DNA from: Saksenaea vasiformis B4078
Lineage: Eukaryota; Mucoromycota; Mucoromycetes; Mucorales; Saksenaeaceae
DNA: 64,000 bases
Assembly: GCA_000697055.1 (NCBI GenBank)
Contig: JNDT01001467.1
Location: 1-64,000, forward strand
Direction of reading: 5' to 3'
A model generated the notes under the pieces. The model was not told the origin of the DNA and searched no databases. It saw only the letters and a list, made by a program, of their open reading frames with translations. Position 1 is the first letter of the stretch. Every line of letters begins with the position of its first letter. A program made the translations under genes and the position numbers. This document shows positions 11,536 to 23,900 of the stretch, in pieces.

Positions 11536-13317
11536 TCACAGGCCATCAGGTTTTCTCTTGCGCTTGGTTCCTGCACTTACATCGGCGGTGGAGACATCCT
11601 CCGATTCTTCTTCCTCCACTTGAATGTTCTTTAGACCACGAATAAACTTCACAAGTTCGCGCTGATCATCTTCTAATGTGTATGGTCGTTCTCCTGCACC
11701 TCCAATCATACAAGTTACTGGATCCGTTTTCACCTCGTCATCATCGGGGCTGTTGTTATCCACCTGGGTAGTCGCGTGCCATCCGCCACTGTCATGATCC
11801 TCCTCGCCTACTTGCCAGATCTGATAACCGTATCCACAATCTTCTTCCAGAAACTGTCTTCGTTTCTCTGAGAAGGAAACTTCGTGAGTGTCAACCGTAA
11901 CAAGTGTATAAAATCGCGAGTAAAAGCCTTTTTCGTTGCGCTTTTTTGCACGCAGTACGCGACCCAGTCGCTGGGCTTCTTGTCGACGTGAACCGAAATG
12001 CGATGACACCTGAATCAGTACTGTAGCTGCAGGTAAATCCAAACTTGTGTCTCCAATACGGGACAGCAAAAGCGTATCGATCTGTTTCGCTTTCTTGGCA
12101 CGGTACGCAGCCACCTCAGACCATTTGGCTCCCTCTTCTACCTGTGGAACATCAATCTGGAATCGATCAAGCAGTTGTCGTGCTTCATCCGTAGGCGTGC
12201 CACCATAAATAAATGGCCTACCAATCGCCTTGGCATAAATTTTCAGCGCGTCGATATGATCACAGTAGACAAGCACCTTGTCGCCCTTGGCTTCATGGTA
12301 CTGTACTAGTCGCTGACAAATCTGTATCTTCTTGGGATTCAGAATGGCCAATAAACTCTTCATATGATGTGCGTGACCCAGGACACCTCCTCCAGCACCA
12401 GCTTGAATGGATGTATATGCATCAGTGATAATGGGAGTCATGCTGACTTCAACTTGGGTACAAATAACCTTTGCAATGTAACCACGGTCGGCCAATTCCT
12501 TCCATTTTGCGTGGTATAATGTGGGACCAACCAGTGTTTCCAAATCACCAATCTTCTCATCTTCTCGCAGCATCGTCGCGGTTAGGCCGAGGCGTACGCG
12601 TGCCTTGATTTTTGAAATGGCCTTGCTAAAGTTGTTCGCGGGTACGCAGTGGACCTCGTCTAGAATGATCAAACCCCAATCCGTTTTATCGATAAATTGA
12701 CTCATTCGTTTACTGTCGGCTGTACGGTTCTTGCTGTCTACTAACATCGTATATGTCGTGAACAATACCCCTGAAGGCCCATTGTAAGGCCACTTTTTGC
12801 TACCGGCAAACATGCCAGTTTTGGATGCCATGAGGTTGGTGAATCGCAGAAATTCTTTGCAGAACTGTTCTGCTGCAATAATTGTCGAACAAACGACAAG
12901 TACTGGTTTCTGCAATGCACATGCAACCAGAATGGAGGTCAAGGACTTACCCGCACCGCACGGTAATACAATGATTCCCGATCGTGCTTGCGGATCCTCG
13001 CCAGATCGGTCGACGATCGCTTCCAAGGCTTCATTTTGGTAAGGGCGAACCTCGATCTCGGGACGGAGAGAGAATTCAAGCGGACTGATTTGCTTGTCAC
13101 TTGCAAAATGGTAGTTTGGAAGAGCTGCTTTAGGAAGGGATCGGGCTGGTGAACTTCGACTTTTTGCTGGTGAATTGCTGCCACTTTTGGCTTTCTTGCT
13201 CACATGCTTAACTTCCACAGCCTTCTCCTCAGCTGCCCGCTTCTGTACAAAGGCCAGCATATCGGCAAGCTTCTTTTGACGCTCGTCTTGTGAATCACCC
13301 ATTCCTAGTGAGGCCAT
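11536..13317 (-). CDS. XPB/Ssl2-like superfamily 2 DNA helicase, short form
   Basis: A single uninterrupted frame of 593 residues. Helicase motifs are in order: RPYQ (about residue 91), Walker A CGAGKS (120-125), DEVH box (220-223), LTAT (245-248) followed by the XPB-typical RED (251-253), then LVYCDH, GDTSLDLPAA, and motif VI with the XPB hallmark RRQEAQRLGRVLRAKKR. Family XPB is the TFIIH translocase that opens promoters and repairs DNA. Here only about 85 residues precede the helicase core, against roughly 300 in Ssl2/XPB, so the N-terminal damage-recognition region is absent. The C-terminal 90 residues are acidic and end in a basic KRKRK tail. It is intronless among intron-rich neighbours. 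I infer a diverged XPB paralogue rather than the TFIIH subunit. The start ATG is 353 bases from the divergent DUF2461 start. Confidence 0.85.
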   Translation of the reverse strand: MASLGMGDSQDERQKKLADMLAFVQKRAAEEKAVEVKHVSKKAKSGSNSPAKSRSSPARSLPKAALPNYHFASDKQISPLEFSLRPEIEVRPYQNEALEAIVDRSGEDPQARSGIIVLPCGAGKSLTSILVACALQKPVLVVCSTIIAAEQFCKEFLRFTNLMASKTGMFAGSKKWPYNGPSGVLFTTYTMLVDSKNRTADSKRMSQFIDKTDWGLIILDEVHCVPANNFSKAISKIKARVRLGLTATMLREDEKIGDLETLVGPTLYHAKWKELADRGYIAKVICTQVEVSMTPIITDAYTSIQAGAGGGVLGHAHHMKSLLAILNPKKIQICQRLVQYHEAKGDKVLVYCDHIDALKIYAKAIGRPFIYGGTPTDEARQLLDRFQIDVPQVEEGAKWSEVAAYRAKKAKQIDTLLLSRIGDTSLDLPAATVLIQVSSHFGSRRQEAQRLGRVLRAKKRNEKGFYSRFYTLVTVDTHEVSFSEKRRQFLEEDCGYGYQIWQVGEEDHDSGGWHATTQVDNNSPDDDEVKTDPVTCMIGGAGERPYTLEDDQRELVKFIRGLKNIQVEEEESEDVSTADVSAGTKRKRKPDGL

Positions 13318-13670
13318 GGCTTAGGATTCCCTTTGCGTGGACTGAAAAGAAAAAACCTGCTTTTTTCCCAGTTTCTTAAATCTCACCCTTTTTTGGACTG
13401 TGCTTTTTTTTTTGGAAACATTTTATTGGATGTCTTTTTCCGCAACTACCTTCCTTGCAATTGAATAGAACTGCAATTCGACTTTGTGGTCTATAAGCTG
13501 TAAACGTTATCAGATACTTTTTGTATTTTCTGTTTTTGCTAAGGGGACTTGCTGATATTTCTTTCGTCTTGTTATGTTCGACAACTGGTTTGGCGGAGTT
13601 TGACTTGCTGGCGAAATCCGTAGCTCATCATGACGTGTGAAGAACAACGTCTTTTCGTTGTATTACGATC
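13318..13670. promoter_or_regulatory. Divergent intergenic region, likely bidirectional promoter
   Basis: 353 bases separate the start codons of the XPB-like helicase (-) and the DUF2461 gene (+). It contains pyrimidine-rich tracts and a T run at about 13407-13415. No canonical TATA box stands out. Its role as a shared promoter is inferred from gene orientation only. Confidence 0.45.
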
Positions 13671-14715
13671 ATGGCGCCTAAAAGGAAGAATGTGAATCTA
13701 AAACATGTCAAACCCAACAGCAACCAAGTTGAACCTGTTCAAATTACTATTGAACAAAGCAGTAAACGTAGACGCGTTTCTAGTGATGCTGATTCACACG
13801 AATCAGTTGATTTTGAAGAGGAATATTCAAGCGACGATAAAACGCTATACGAGATTCAGCCTGCATCTATAGTCATTCCTAAACCAAAAGGTTCACCTTT
13901 TCCTGACGCATTATCGCCAAGTGTGCTTGAATTCATGGCCCTGCTTGCCCAGAATAATGACCGCGATTTCATGCGGGTCCATCAGGTAACAATAATTATG
14001 CAAGATCATGTGTCACAACTAACCTTCTTTTGTGGTTCAGAAACAATGGCTAACGGCACGCAAAGATTTTACTGACTTTGTTGGAACACTTAGCAATGAG
14101 TTGCATACTTTGGACCCAACTATTCTCGTGGAGGAACCAAAGGATGCCGTATATCGTCAACAGTAAGGAACTCGTTCCATAATAACCTCTGAATCTCCCT
14201 TCTTTCCCTTTAAACCTTACTTCTATTTTCCATTTAGTCGTGATCTCCGGTTTACTAATGATAAACGGCCGTATAAATGCCATTTATCGGCTTCCTTTTC
14301 ACGAGGTGGCAAAAAGTCACCATTTGCAGGGTATCATTTATCGGTGTGCCCAGGAAACAAAACCTACGTTGCCGCAGGCATTTGGCAGCCATCATCTGAC
14401 AAGCTGTTTCGTATACGAGAGGAAATAATGGAAAATGCAACTTTATTACGTGAAGCATTAGAGCTCGACGCAATTCAGAATATATTTGGCCAGCGCGGTG
14501 TAAATGTTCTGGAAAGTACAGACAAGCTAAAGACGGCACCCAAAGGTATCGCAAAAGATCATCCCGAGATCGAACTGCTACGATACAAAAGCTTGGTGAT
14601 TTCGAAGACATTTTCGGACAAAGAGGTTGTCTCTGAAGGCTTTTTGGACAAATTGCTCGACACTTATGAGGCGTTGGTGCCTTTTGTTACAGTCTTAAAT
14701 GCGTGGACGGGCTAA
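13671..14715 (+). CDS. DUF2461 domain protein
   Basis: Three exons: 13671-13985, 14041-14162 and 14238-14715 (introns 55 and 75 bases), giving 304 residues. The first 75 residues are basic then acidic and disordered, with a nuclear-localisation-like KRRR. The DUF2461 (TIGR02453) domain follows, with its hallmarks: FPDALSPSVLEFMALLAQNND, a short KQWLTARKDF helix, LDPTI, then RDLRFTNDKRPYK and the YHLSVCPGN / AAGIWQP segment. The family is widespread in bacteria and fungi and has no settled biochemical function. Splicing restores the RDLRF block exactly, which supports both introns. Confidence 0.88.
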
Positions 14716-15736
14716 AAAGTGTCAGTCTTCTCAAGAAAAAAAGGCTTATTTTGCTGTGAATAGATTGCATCATTTTTGTATACATAATCTTTACGTGGAT
14801 ATGTTTTCCTTAACATTGAAGAAAGAATCAAAGAATTATGGACTCCATGTCTTCCTCTGATCCTCATCTCAAATTGTCAGCTGCACCTCTGCCATATGTA
14901 CTTAGATATGCTGCTTGTATTCTATTCTGATGTGACTATTCAAACGCTACGCTGAACCGCTGAGCTAACCTATGCTGGGATCTGACGGTTCAGGCGGAAA
15001 TAGCATTCGCGTTTCAGAAGCTTTTATATCGAATTCGGTGCCATTATCCCAGACTGATACGTTTTCGGATAAATTAAATTAAACATTGCAATTCTGCCCA
15101 GAGTATTGTTTCACTAATGCGATATGTCTGAAGTTAAGATATGCAAACATTTGGATGTACTTGACACGTATAGGTAAGAAGCATGGCTTCTCATGATTCT
15201 ACATGTTCATCTTACAGTAATACTTAACCCATCATTTTAACACGAAAATTAGACATAGAGTCCTCTATTATTGTCCCTTAATGCGCCACTAAGTCTTCGT
15301 TGAAGGAAGCCTATGATAGCAACAGAATGTATTCAAACTAAGTTTGGCAAATGATAGTATGCCTGGTATTATGAAACACCCCTCGTTATTACCTATTGCT
15401 CACATGATTAATACTGCTTAAAGCGACGCTTGTTATCGTAGATAAAATGTAATGATATTCGACCTACGTGGAATCATCGATGGATGTGACAACGAAGTGT
15501 CCTTGCTTTTCTATCATGCAGTATCTGAACCCTTGGTCTCGTCTGTGACTCGAAAAAAGGGAGGGTCAGGATCAGACTAGATACTTTGTTTGCTTCTGTT
15601 ACCTGACTTAGGATACCTGATAACTGCTGTCATTGCGAGAGGTCTCGGTCCACTTAACCTACATTGAAGAGAAGACGTTAATTACAGAAAAAAGAAAAAT
15701 GATACACTTACTCTTTGCAGAGCTGCTGCGGATGGT
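14716..15736. other. Intergenic stretch, nothing recognised
   Basis: About 1 kb of AT-rich sequence with stops in all frames. No repeat family described elsewhere in the window was found here. Confidence 0.5.
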
Positions 15737-17215
15737 TCACGCACCTACGTAGCAAGCGAAAAAATAAGTACAAACAAAGAGAACTTGAACAATACGTACC
15801 GATGGTAGGTGGTGCCAGGCATAAAAGCTTTGCCAGCCGATAACTTGCTGGGATTGAATGGTGACAGAGTACTTCTGTCGGCAGAGAGAAGATTGCTCAC
15901 GGATGCGAGGCCTATGGCCAGAGCAGCTTGTATGTCTCGATTCTGTGTCGGGTTTCCAGCTTGAAACGCAATGCAACCTGGGTTTACGCATTGTGATGCG
16001 CCATTTACCCTCATCGTCTTCCACTCGCCGTTTTCTTCTTTCGAGCCCTTAGACTTTAAACTCGTTCAAAACAATAAACACAGAGATGCGAACTTCTACG
16101 CTCGTCCATCATAGATATTGATACATGCCTGCGATGGCGTTTTCGGACTCATGGTCCGCCTCGTTTGATATGGCCTTCTAACCGGCAGCCAACTCTAGTG
16201 CCCTGTGTTTTCCGGTGGCCATGATAGGCATGACCTTTTGTACCTCACCTTCGTCTCTGGTCACAGCTACTTTGACAGGCCTTCTCTCCTCCGCAGCAAT
16301 ATGGACGTAAACACAACCAATGAATAACTGCTGTGTGCGTTTCTCGTGGTGCGCACGGTTTGAATGGGAGAACTGTCGCAATTTCCTGCGACAGCTTCTC
16401 TTCACCTAATATCAAAGAGGATCAGATTAAAAGTAGGACGAAAACAAAAGAAAAATACCGCTTATGACAAGATAACCTGTTGAACTGTGATAGTGGAAGC
16501 AGACGAGGCTTCTTGAAGCTTTTTTTTCTATCTCATGAATCGCTGATTACCTCTTGAATATAGAATGAATATCGTACTGTGCGATAACTGTTGATACTGC
16601 ACCTTTTTCCTTCTTTCGCGTTTCTTGCGAAAATCCCGACTAAAAGTCTTCTCTTCAAGATAGCCAGCTCTGATTATTATTGGCTTGGGTAGCCTCAACA
16701 TTTCTGCAGTGATAGATGGAGTGGCCTGTGTACCACCGAATTTTTGATTGTGTAAGTCCAAGTGCAGAGCAACACGTTCCGTGGTAATTGGGACAGTCGT
16801 TGCCAAGGCTCTCAGACCGTAACCTGTTCCACTAAAAGTGATAGCCTTCTTGGAAACTTGAGATTTTCTTGACTATTCGCCTTTCCTTCTGATAAACCTT
16901 GGTCCGAGACGCAACAGCGATTTCTATTTTCTTAAGAGTTTTCTTGCTGCCCCTGTCAGCAGGCTCTAACAGCCTTATCTTTGCCTTTGCATCTTGTAAA
17001 GGAGCCGAGACTCTTGATATATCTGCATTCGATTCGTTCCCAAAGAAGACCAGACTATCTTCTCGCTTAGAATTTTTTTTTGTTTCCTCGTAGTGAGATA
17101 TCTCAATTTTCCGTCCTTTTTGAACGTCTCCATCGAGCACAGCTATTCCGTGTGATTTCACAGTGATTCGCCAGCGAGGTTTTTCTTTTCCCCGCGTGCC
17201 ACGCAATTGTGGCAT
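15737..17215 (-). pseudogene. TnpB/Fanzor-like gene remnant
   Basis: Fragments on the minus strand read in the order expected for a TnpB/Fanzor-like protein. The 5' part (17215-16832) is basic, with RWRITVKSHGIAVLDGD; a neighbouring frame continues with ITFSGTGYGLRALA and TERVALHLDLHN (16850-16530). The 3' part (16010-15800) carries CVNPGCIAFQAGNPTQNRD and IQAALAIGLASVSNLL, which matches the second half of the zinc finger plus the RuvC-III aspartate (RD) and following alanine helix of the IS605 OrfB/TnpB C-terminus. Stops and frame changes lie between the parts and the first CxxC pair is missing, so it looks decayed. TnpB and Fanzor proteins are RNA-guided nucleases carried by transposons. 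Assignment rests on motif resemblance only. Confidence 0.45.
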
Positions 17216-18117
17216 TAGGAAGTCATAACTAGAAAAAATCGCTATATTTTGTTAGCATCACCTGCAACGATTGTATTTAGCAGGTATTCACTTTTGATTT
17301 GTTTGTGTTGTATTATTATACAAAAGAAAAAAAAAATGGTATGTGGGAAGTGAGAGTAAAAGGAAAGGGAGAAGTTGTTGTCATATTCCATGACCCAGAT
17401 CGTGGGATTTTGTTGAAGGCTTTAACGGTCCCACGCATAATTGATCAACAGCACCTACCCGTAAATCGAATGTTACTTAAAATGAAATGAAAGCAGGGAA
17501 AACGTATTAGCTTCCCATGGAACCAGGTAAACATCAAGACAAGTTCAATACCTATCACATTAAATAAGATAGTGAAGCAAAGCAAAGGTCCAAAATAAGC
17601 ATAAATATCCACGTAAGATACTATGCTTTGGTATTGTGTCATGCCGTTTGTTCATTGGATGAACGTAAAAATGCGTACTTGAAAACGCAGACTTCATCTG
17701 GAAGTAGCAAGAATAGTTTCAAATAGACGCAAAGCCATAGGAAAAATCCTGTAAAATCGTAAGGTATTTGACATTTCACTTAATATGAATTTCAGCGAGT
17801 CTCAGGTCTGCGCCAAAAAAATTACCCTCACAGCAAAAGCGCGATGCATGAGCAGATATGATTTACTGGATTTTCCTATCATTCTGAGCTACTTTTAAAC
17901 TGTCAGCCGTCAGCTCCGGATAAAAATCACCTCAGATGTAATTCGGTTTGCGTGCTCTGCTCATGGAACTTGTGTGGGACACAGACCTTTATACATCAAT
18001 TCATAGTACATGATGATGGTGTACTATTGGTTTACTGTTCTGATTTATTGGTGACAGTGTTCAATCCCACCATATGATTTAGATGATGATGTGTGATGGG
18101 CACCTAACGCGACCCAT
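17216..18117. other. Intergenic stretch, nothing recognised
   Basis: AT-rich, with an A run near 17325. Short open frames (for example 17299-17490 and the minus-strand 17445-17642) have no recognisable content. Confidence 0.45.
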
Positions 18118-18350
18118 AGATATTTTTTTCTTTGGCTCTGTTTCCTTTGTAAGATCCCCGGTATGTACTCTTGATGGAATACCATCCAGGATTGCTCATG
18201 ACCTTTTGTCTGTAATTAGACTGCAAGACCTCTGTCCCCAAACCGTCCTGACTATGATGTAGGCTCCTGTTCACCACCAGATAAGCAAATGTTTTCATTA
18301 ATTCCTATACTAATGACCGTATACAGTATTTCCAGCAAGCAATGTCGTAA
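18118..18350 (-). repeat. Dispersed repeat, poly-A-ended family, copy 1
   Basis: Read on the plus strand, a short T-rich run is followed by CTTTGGCTCTGTT (18131) and then a core GCAAGACCTCTGTCCCCAAA (18222) with ACCGTCCTGA. The same order of blocks recurs at 30062-30425 (inverted), 35943-36325 and 55985-56170. Strand is given as minus because in that orientation the element ends in A-rich sequence, as a retroposed element would. Confidence 0.6.
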
Positions 18351-18589
18351 CTGTTCAAAATTAATGTCGCTGGCCAATCAAAATCGATTTCGTACCTTCA
18401 GAAATGAAAGTCATAGCTGTTTCACCCTCCGTGCTCCTGGGGGAAAGGTCTCCAGATTTTTGGTATAGAAAGAAAAAGATATGCTGGATAAGGTTCGGTA
18501 GTTCCAATGTTATTTGAAATCCAGTTTCATGAAGCGACGGCCAGTTACATCGTTGCTGCTATACTGAGCAAAAAAAGATCCTTTGCTGT

Positions 18590-19540
18590 CGTAGAAATCC
18601 CTGAGAAACACTAAGAGTAAGACGTTGCAGAAGATACAATGGATAAAAATGAACATGCTTGAACAATAAAACGTACAATATGATGCAGTGAAAGATGATA
18701 CGTCAAAGAAAAATGTATCTCGGTGCAATCCACTACAAAACGGGCACCATATGACAAAGGTGGGATATCGCAAGATAGATTTCGAGAGCAAGGATATAAT
18801 TTGAAACGAGGGGCATTACAAGACTATGTACCGCTAAAAAATTCATTGTTTAAAGTGGCGCAAAAAACCATGTGCAAGAAATAGGTACTGCTGAAATAAG
18901 GCGACTGCAACAGATAGCATAGCAAGAATCCATTGTGGAAGAAAAAAAATCACTGTAAGGGGTAATGTAAAAAGGGACATATGCAAAACAAGGTCATCGT
19001 AAACAAAGACACATCCACATGTGAACTCATGGCAAAAGGTAAAACGAATCCGCAAAAGAAGGATGGCAAGAAAAAGTATTGTAAGAATTGTGCAAGAAGA
19101 AACGTATGCATAAAGAGAAATCATAAAGAAATAGCATCGGAAGAGTACGCATTTCAGAAATAAGTATTGAAAGATGATGCTGTACAAGAAAATGTATTTC
19201 AGTAAGACACATTTCAAGAAGACGCGCTGCAAGGACGTTGTGTGTAAAAGGCTTCATTGCAACACACAGAGCGGAAAGACAACGTTGTGGAAAATCATTG
19301 CGAAAAACGTCCACCGTGATATATTCGCAAGAAAATCTAACAAAAGAAAAGGTATTGTTTGAAGACGTCGCATGAAGAGAAATACCGCAAAAAATATCTT
19401 AAAAGAAATTCATCCCCAAGGACTAGCTGTAAGAAGAATCGTTCTCAATAAGAAACGTACTTGAGAGGAAACATTCTCGAGAGACGACATCCTCAAGAAC
19501 ATCTTTCGGAAACAAGAAGACATTGCAAGAGGAAGGCAGT
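18590..19540. repeat. Degenerate tandem repeat with a 15-16 base period
   Basis: About 950 bases built from dozens of imperfect 15-16-base units, consensus near TGCAAGAAGACGCAT. The clearest stretch is 19129-19320, where consecutive 15-base units begin with an A/C-AAG motif with almost no phase slips. Units elsewhere drift by one or two bases. Open frames across it (such as 18981-19163 and the minus-strand 18843-19232) are by-products of the period being divisible by three. No larger unit or spacer structure of CRISPR type is present. Confidence 0.7.
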
Positions 19541-20942
19541 CCTGGGTGCGCAACTCTGCGTTGGTTATATCGAGTGAAATTAGATGATTTAAGATCGTGG
19601 CCTCTTCCTAGAAATACGGAGCGACATACAGCCAAAGCGAGTATGGCTTGCCTTCCAAAGTTCCCGCTCAACTGACAACATCACAGCACTTCTGTTGACA
19701 TCTCACACCGCCCCCTTATCACTGTCACGCTTCTGTCATCATCTTTGACGATGATGCCCTTGTTTTATCACTTTTCAATAGAATAGGTATCCCATTTCCG
19801 ACTTAGTTAAAATAGCTATAATTATATCGAACACAAGAGATAAACGCGAGAAAGTTAATTACAAAATCCCATCTTGATAAAGTATGTCTACGAAACCCGT
19901 CTTCTTTTGTCATCCACTTGCTCTTAGCCTTTGATACATGACTCAAAATAAACGTGTCTGTTGCTCACTATCAACCGATTCATTGATAGACAAACTTTCT
20001 GCAGTCGACTTATATTTCAAGTTGTGTGTCCTTCATATATCACTCACCAACTCAACAACAGTTTGGTACCATTTCAGAAACCTTCCTTCGTAATTGGGTG
20101 TCTCTGGATGAACCTGAAGCTGATACAATGCAGTGCTACCTGCAGCAGTCAGTCCATGACACATGTTAAAGTTTATCACTTCGGGCTTCCACCGATATGA
20201 CGCTGTGAATTGCTAGGGACAGTACTCCTTTCCTCTTATATTATACATTCAATTTTCCGGTTCCATCCAATTTTCTCTGCCAACTGCCATCTGGTGCTTG
20301 TGAATTATTTATTTATCTTCAAAAAAAAGTTTTGTTCACAGTACAAAGTAGTAACACAAGTCGTGCTAAAAATGGCAGACAAAGGAAACGAGAAAAAAGA
20401 CGTATCGGTATTTTAAAAAATTGTCCTGCCTAAAAAAGATATGCCCGGCAAAGATACCATTCAACTCTGGCTGTTTGAATAAGAAAGATCCTAGGATAGC
20501 TATTCAAGCGTTAACAACAATAGTCGCAAGTTTTTTACAAGTGGAATACATGTTGTTCAGTTGAGTATAATGTTATAATGAAATCTTAAGTTCCACAACA
20601 TTTTGACTTCCATTTCCTTTTTGGAATTCATTGTCAAAAGATATCTAACGGGATCATGCCTACAAAGTAGGCAAACGTCCTGCCGTTTCTCTTTCAACTC
20701 TTCTTACCTTTACTTTCTCCAAATCAGTTCTTTGACATATTTTCAGACAACAACTTTCAACAACTACAACTTCATATTTAAACGTTTTAGTGAGTATATT
20801 CTGGCGGTATGAGTGAGCGATGAAATAACCAAAACGTACAAGGACACATCTGTATTCCGAACTGCTTACTACCCATACCGGTTGTGAGTACAATGCGTAC
20901 AGCTGCTTATTATATATATTGATTTCTCTTTTTGCTAGCTTC
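19541..20942. other. Intergenic stretch upstream of the XPG-Fanzor element
   Basis: Open frames at 19961-20200 and 20210-20416 are short and unrecognised. The sequence just before the ATG at 20943 is a TATATATATTGATTTC tract (from about 20910), a plausible promoter for the element. No terminal inverted repeat could be paired by eye. Confidence 0.4.
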
Positions 20943-23900
20943 ATGGGTCTGAAAGGACTCCATGCGTTTCTGAAGCAATCAGGAGCAACGAGTGTGTGTC
21001 ATATACCTGATCATCTCCGGCAGCAATAGATCAGAATCGTATATATCGATTTTTGCTGCGATTTCTTTTGGCTCCTTCAAGACCACGCTTCCGAATTCTT
21101 GCGTGTCACCAGGACCACGCGAGAATCAGGCCAGCAACAGGAACACTACGCTGACGCTGCCAGACGCTTCGTTGTTCGTGCAATGAGCGAACTAAATTCT
21201 TTTGCCAACGAATGGAATCACCAAGATTTGTCTGTTCTTCGATGGTGCCCGGTTGCAAGCCAAGAGCGCTACCCATGCTGCAAAACAAGCCAAGAGAAAT
21301 CTAGCTTTTAAGAAGGCACAAAGACTAAGCGGAAGCTTGAGTCAAATATATGATGTGGCAAAGCTTCGTCTCCGTGATAAATATGCCAGGCAGTGGATCA
21401 GCTTTACACCTGCTATCAAGAATGCAATCATCCAGCAGCTGGATAATCGCCAAGACACTCGACGTTACACCAGTGATTTTGCTAACGAAGAGTCTACCGT
21501 ATTCATACACCAGGCTACATTCGAAGCTGATCCAGAAATTGTGTATTTATGCAACACTGTTGGAGAAGGTGTCCGTCCTGCCATATTGTCCCGAGATGGT
21601 GACTTATTTGCCTACCAGGGCGCTCTGGATGTTCCTGTAAGTTGCAAAGCAAATCCACTACTCTCTTTAGCACATATATGCTAATTGATACAGCTTATGC
21701 ATTCTAGCGAATAACAAAGATGAACTGGCAGCAGGGCCCTCAGCGATACAACGGACAAGTAGCAACTAAACGGTCCCTTTTGACTGTTTTCATGGGGCTA
21801 TCAACTGCAATAGCGAACGACCAAGCTATCAATGTAGGTCCTCGATTGCTACATTTGAAATCGTGTTTACTGATACAGTGGATCATAGGCTGAGACCCGT
21901 TTTGTCGTTTTGGCGGCTACTTGCGGGAACGATTATGTCAACAACCTGCGCGGCAAATCGTTCAAAAGGGTCAAGGCAGCACTTGAAGAGCTCCAGCCAT
22001 TTACTCACGCCGACAGCCTCCTACTGGCGTTGATGAATAATATCGGCGCTTTTGTGTCAGACTTTCAAATGCACAGATTTAACGTTGCACTCCACCAGTT
22101 TTGCCGTCCATATGTTTCCGGAATCCATTCCCAAGGTCCATTTCATTATGGTCGTCTCCCTCTAGAAGGCGCAGACTCACATGCTTTGGAAGATCTCGCT
22201 CATCCCGCTGTGAGAGCACCTCCACAGCGATCAAACCAGAATCCTGACTATGGAAGTCGTTACAGGTTGCTCACACTGTCACCCGAGCTTGACCAGGAAG
22301 TGGTGGAAGAGGAATACTTCGGACCTCTTGGCCGTAAAGATACGGCCTCTTCTACTAGCAGCGGAACGCAGAGCAGGAGCTCGAAAAAGAGCAGGACTAG
22401 ACGGACCGTAGGAGCATCAAAGCGCCAGATACAATTCATCAAGGATACTTTCCCAGAAAGAGCTTCTTATACGAATCCCGGCACTGGCAAGCGTGTTTCA
22501 TTTCATCAAAGTTCCCGATATACTGCTACGGCGGACACTGGACTTTATTCCTCTATACTAGCTGCTGCTGTCAATAGAGCAAGGAAAAACAATAGAGACG
22601 AAGCTGAAGGAATAGCTGAGGCACCGCTTATTAACAAGGTTATTGGCAAGATCGTCAACGATATGTCTTATGTTCGTTTTGTCGGCTATCACATCGCCAA
22701 TATTGCCATACGCGAAGCGTACAACTTGGATAACAATGTCATGTTGGCATTCTATAATCTGTTCTTCCGAAATGGCAAGCGTGGGGCTCAGGATATATGG
22801 AGACATATCCTTTATTGCGCAACAAAATATACACCAATGGCAGGACGTGGATCAGGCCTTTCAACACGACAGGCAGCCGAAGCAGCTGTCTTTACAACAA
22901 ACTCGGGCATTTTGGAGACAAGCGGCTCCCTACTGGAAGGAAATGATAATCAAACAGACCTTTTCAAGGCCTTTGCGACGGATATTGCTTTCTCCTCTCT
23001 GTCCTCAATGTTAAAACATAATCTGGAGCGAAATATTCTCTTGCAGGCAAGAAAAATATGGTATAAAGACTGCCTGACCGAGATGTGCATGGCACCGACT
23101 TCGATGTATATGGGTGAAATGATCACCGAAATTGCAAATGGATGCAGTATCGACTTTCGCCGAAACATTGTTTACAATTTCAAATATCGTTACTGCGAAT
23201 ATATTCGGTCGCGTCTCAAGGAATTGGCTCAAGTCCCACTTGGATGGCCTGTCCCAAATGAGGCGATATTTGATACATTTATCCAAGATATTGTCAGTTC
23301 TGTTCGTCATAGAATACTGCCTTCAGCTCTGCAGGAAGCATCAAGACAAGGGTTTCACTACATTGGTGACGCTACCGTTCGCACTCAAGTCGACAAGTTT
23401 ATAACGAACATGGTGCGTCTCTACAAAAGCTCCACGGAGCCATTTGATGAAGCAAAGTGCAGACTTGAGGTCGAAAACAACGCGACTGTACCACCAGGAT
23501 GGCCGAAAAACAGAAATAAGCTTATAGCAGCGTTATTTCAAAGAATCTGGGGAATGTCACTTGACCTAAGCGAAGCTGATGCCGACCTGGGAGATTTTGA
23601 TGATCCCGAGGAACAAGAACAAGAAGGTCAAGCATCCGGCAATATAGTTGCTGGCTTAGGACATGATGTTCAGGAACAGATCGAATCCTTCATTGACATT
23701 GAGCGTGGTCTCGAAGTAAAGGGTATCCGGGTATCTGACGTAAATCTGTTTGAATGTCTTGGTGAGACCGGCCCTTCTACTACTGGGAAGCGGAGAAGAA
23801 GCGAGATGGATGAAAACGGCGAAGACAGCGAGGATTATGAGGACGATGTGTTCCATAGAGGTTATAAGGGCAAATTTGCCAAAGCAAAAGGTGCGAAATT

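Noticed and set aside
18981..19163. Lys-rich open frame inside the 15-base repeat
   Set aside because: Created by a repeat period divisible by three; no start context, no conservation argument, and stops elsewhere in the array.
18590..19540. CRISPR-like array
   Set aside because: Units are contiguous and degenerate with no constant repeat and unique spacers, and the genome is eukaryotic.
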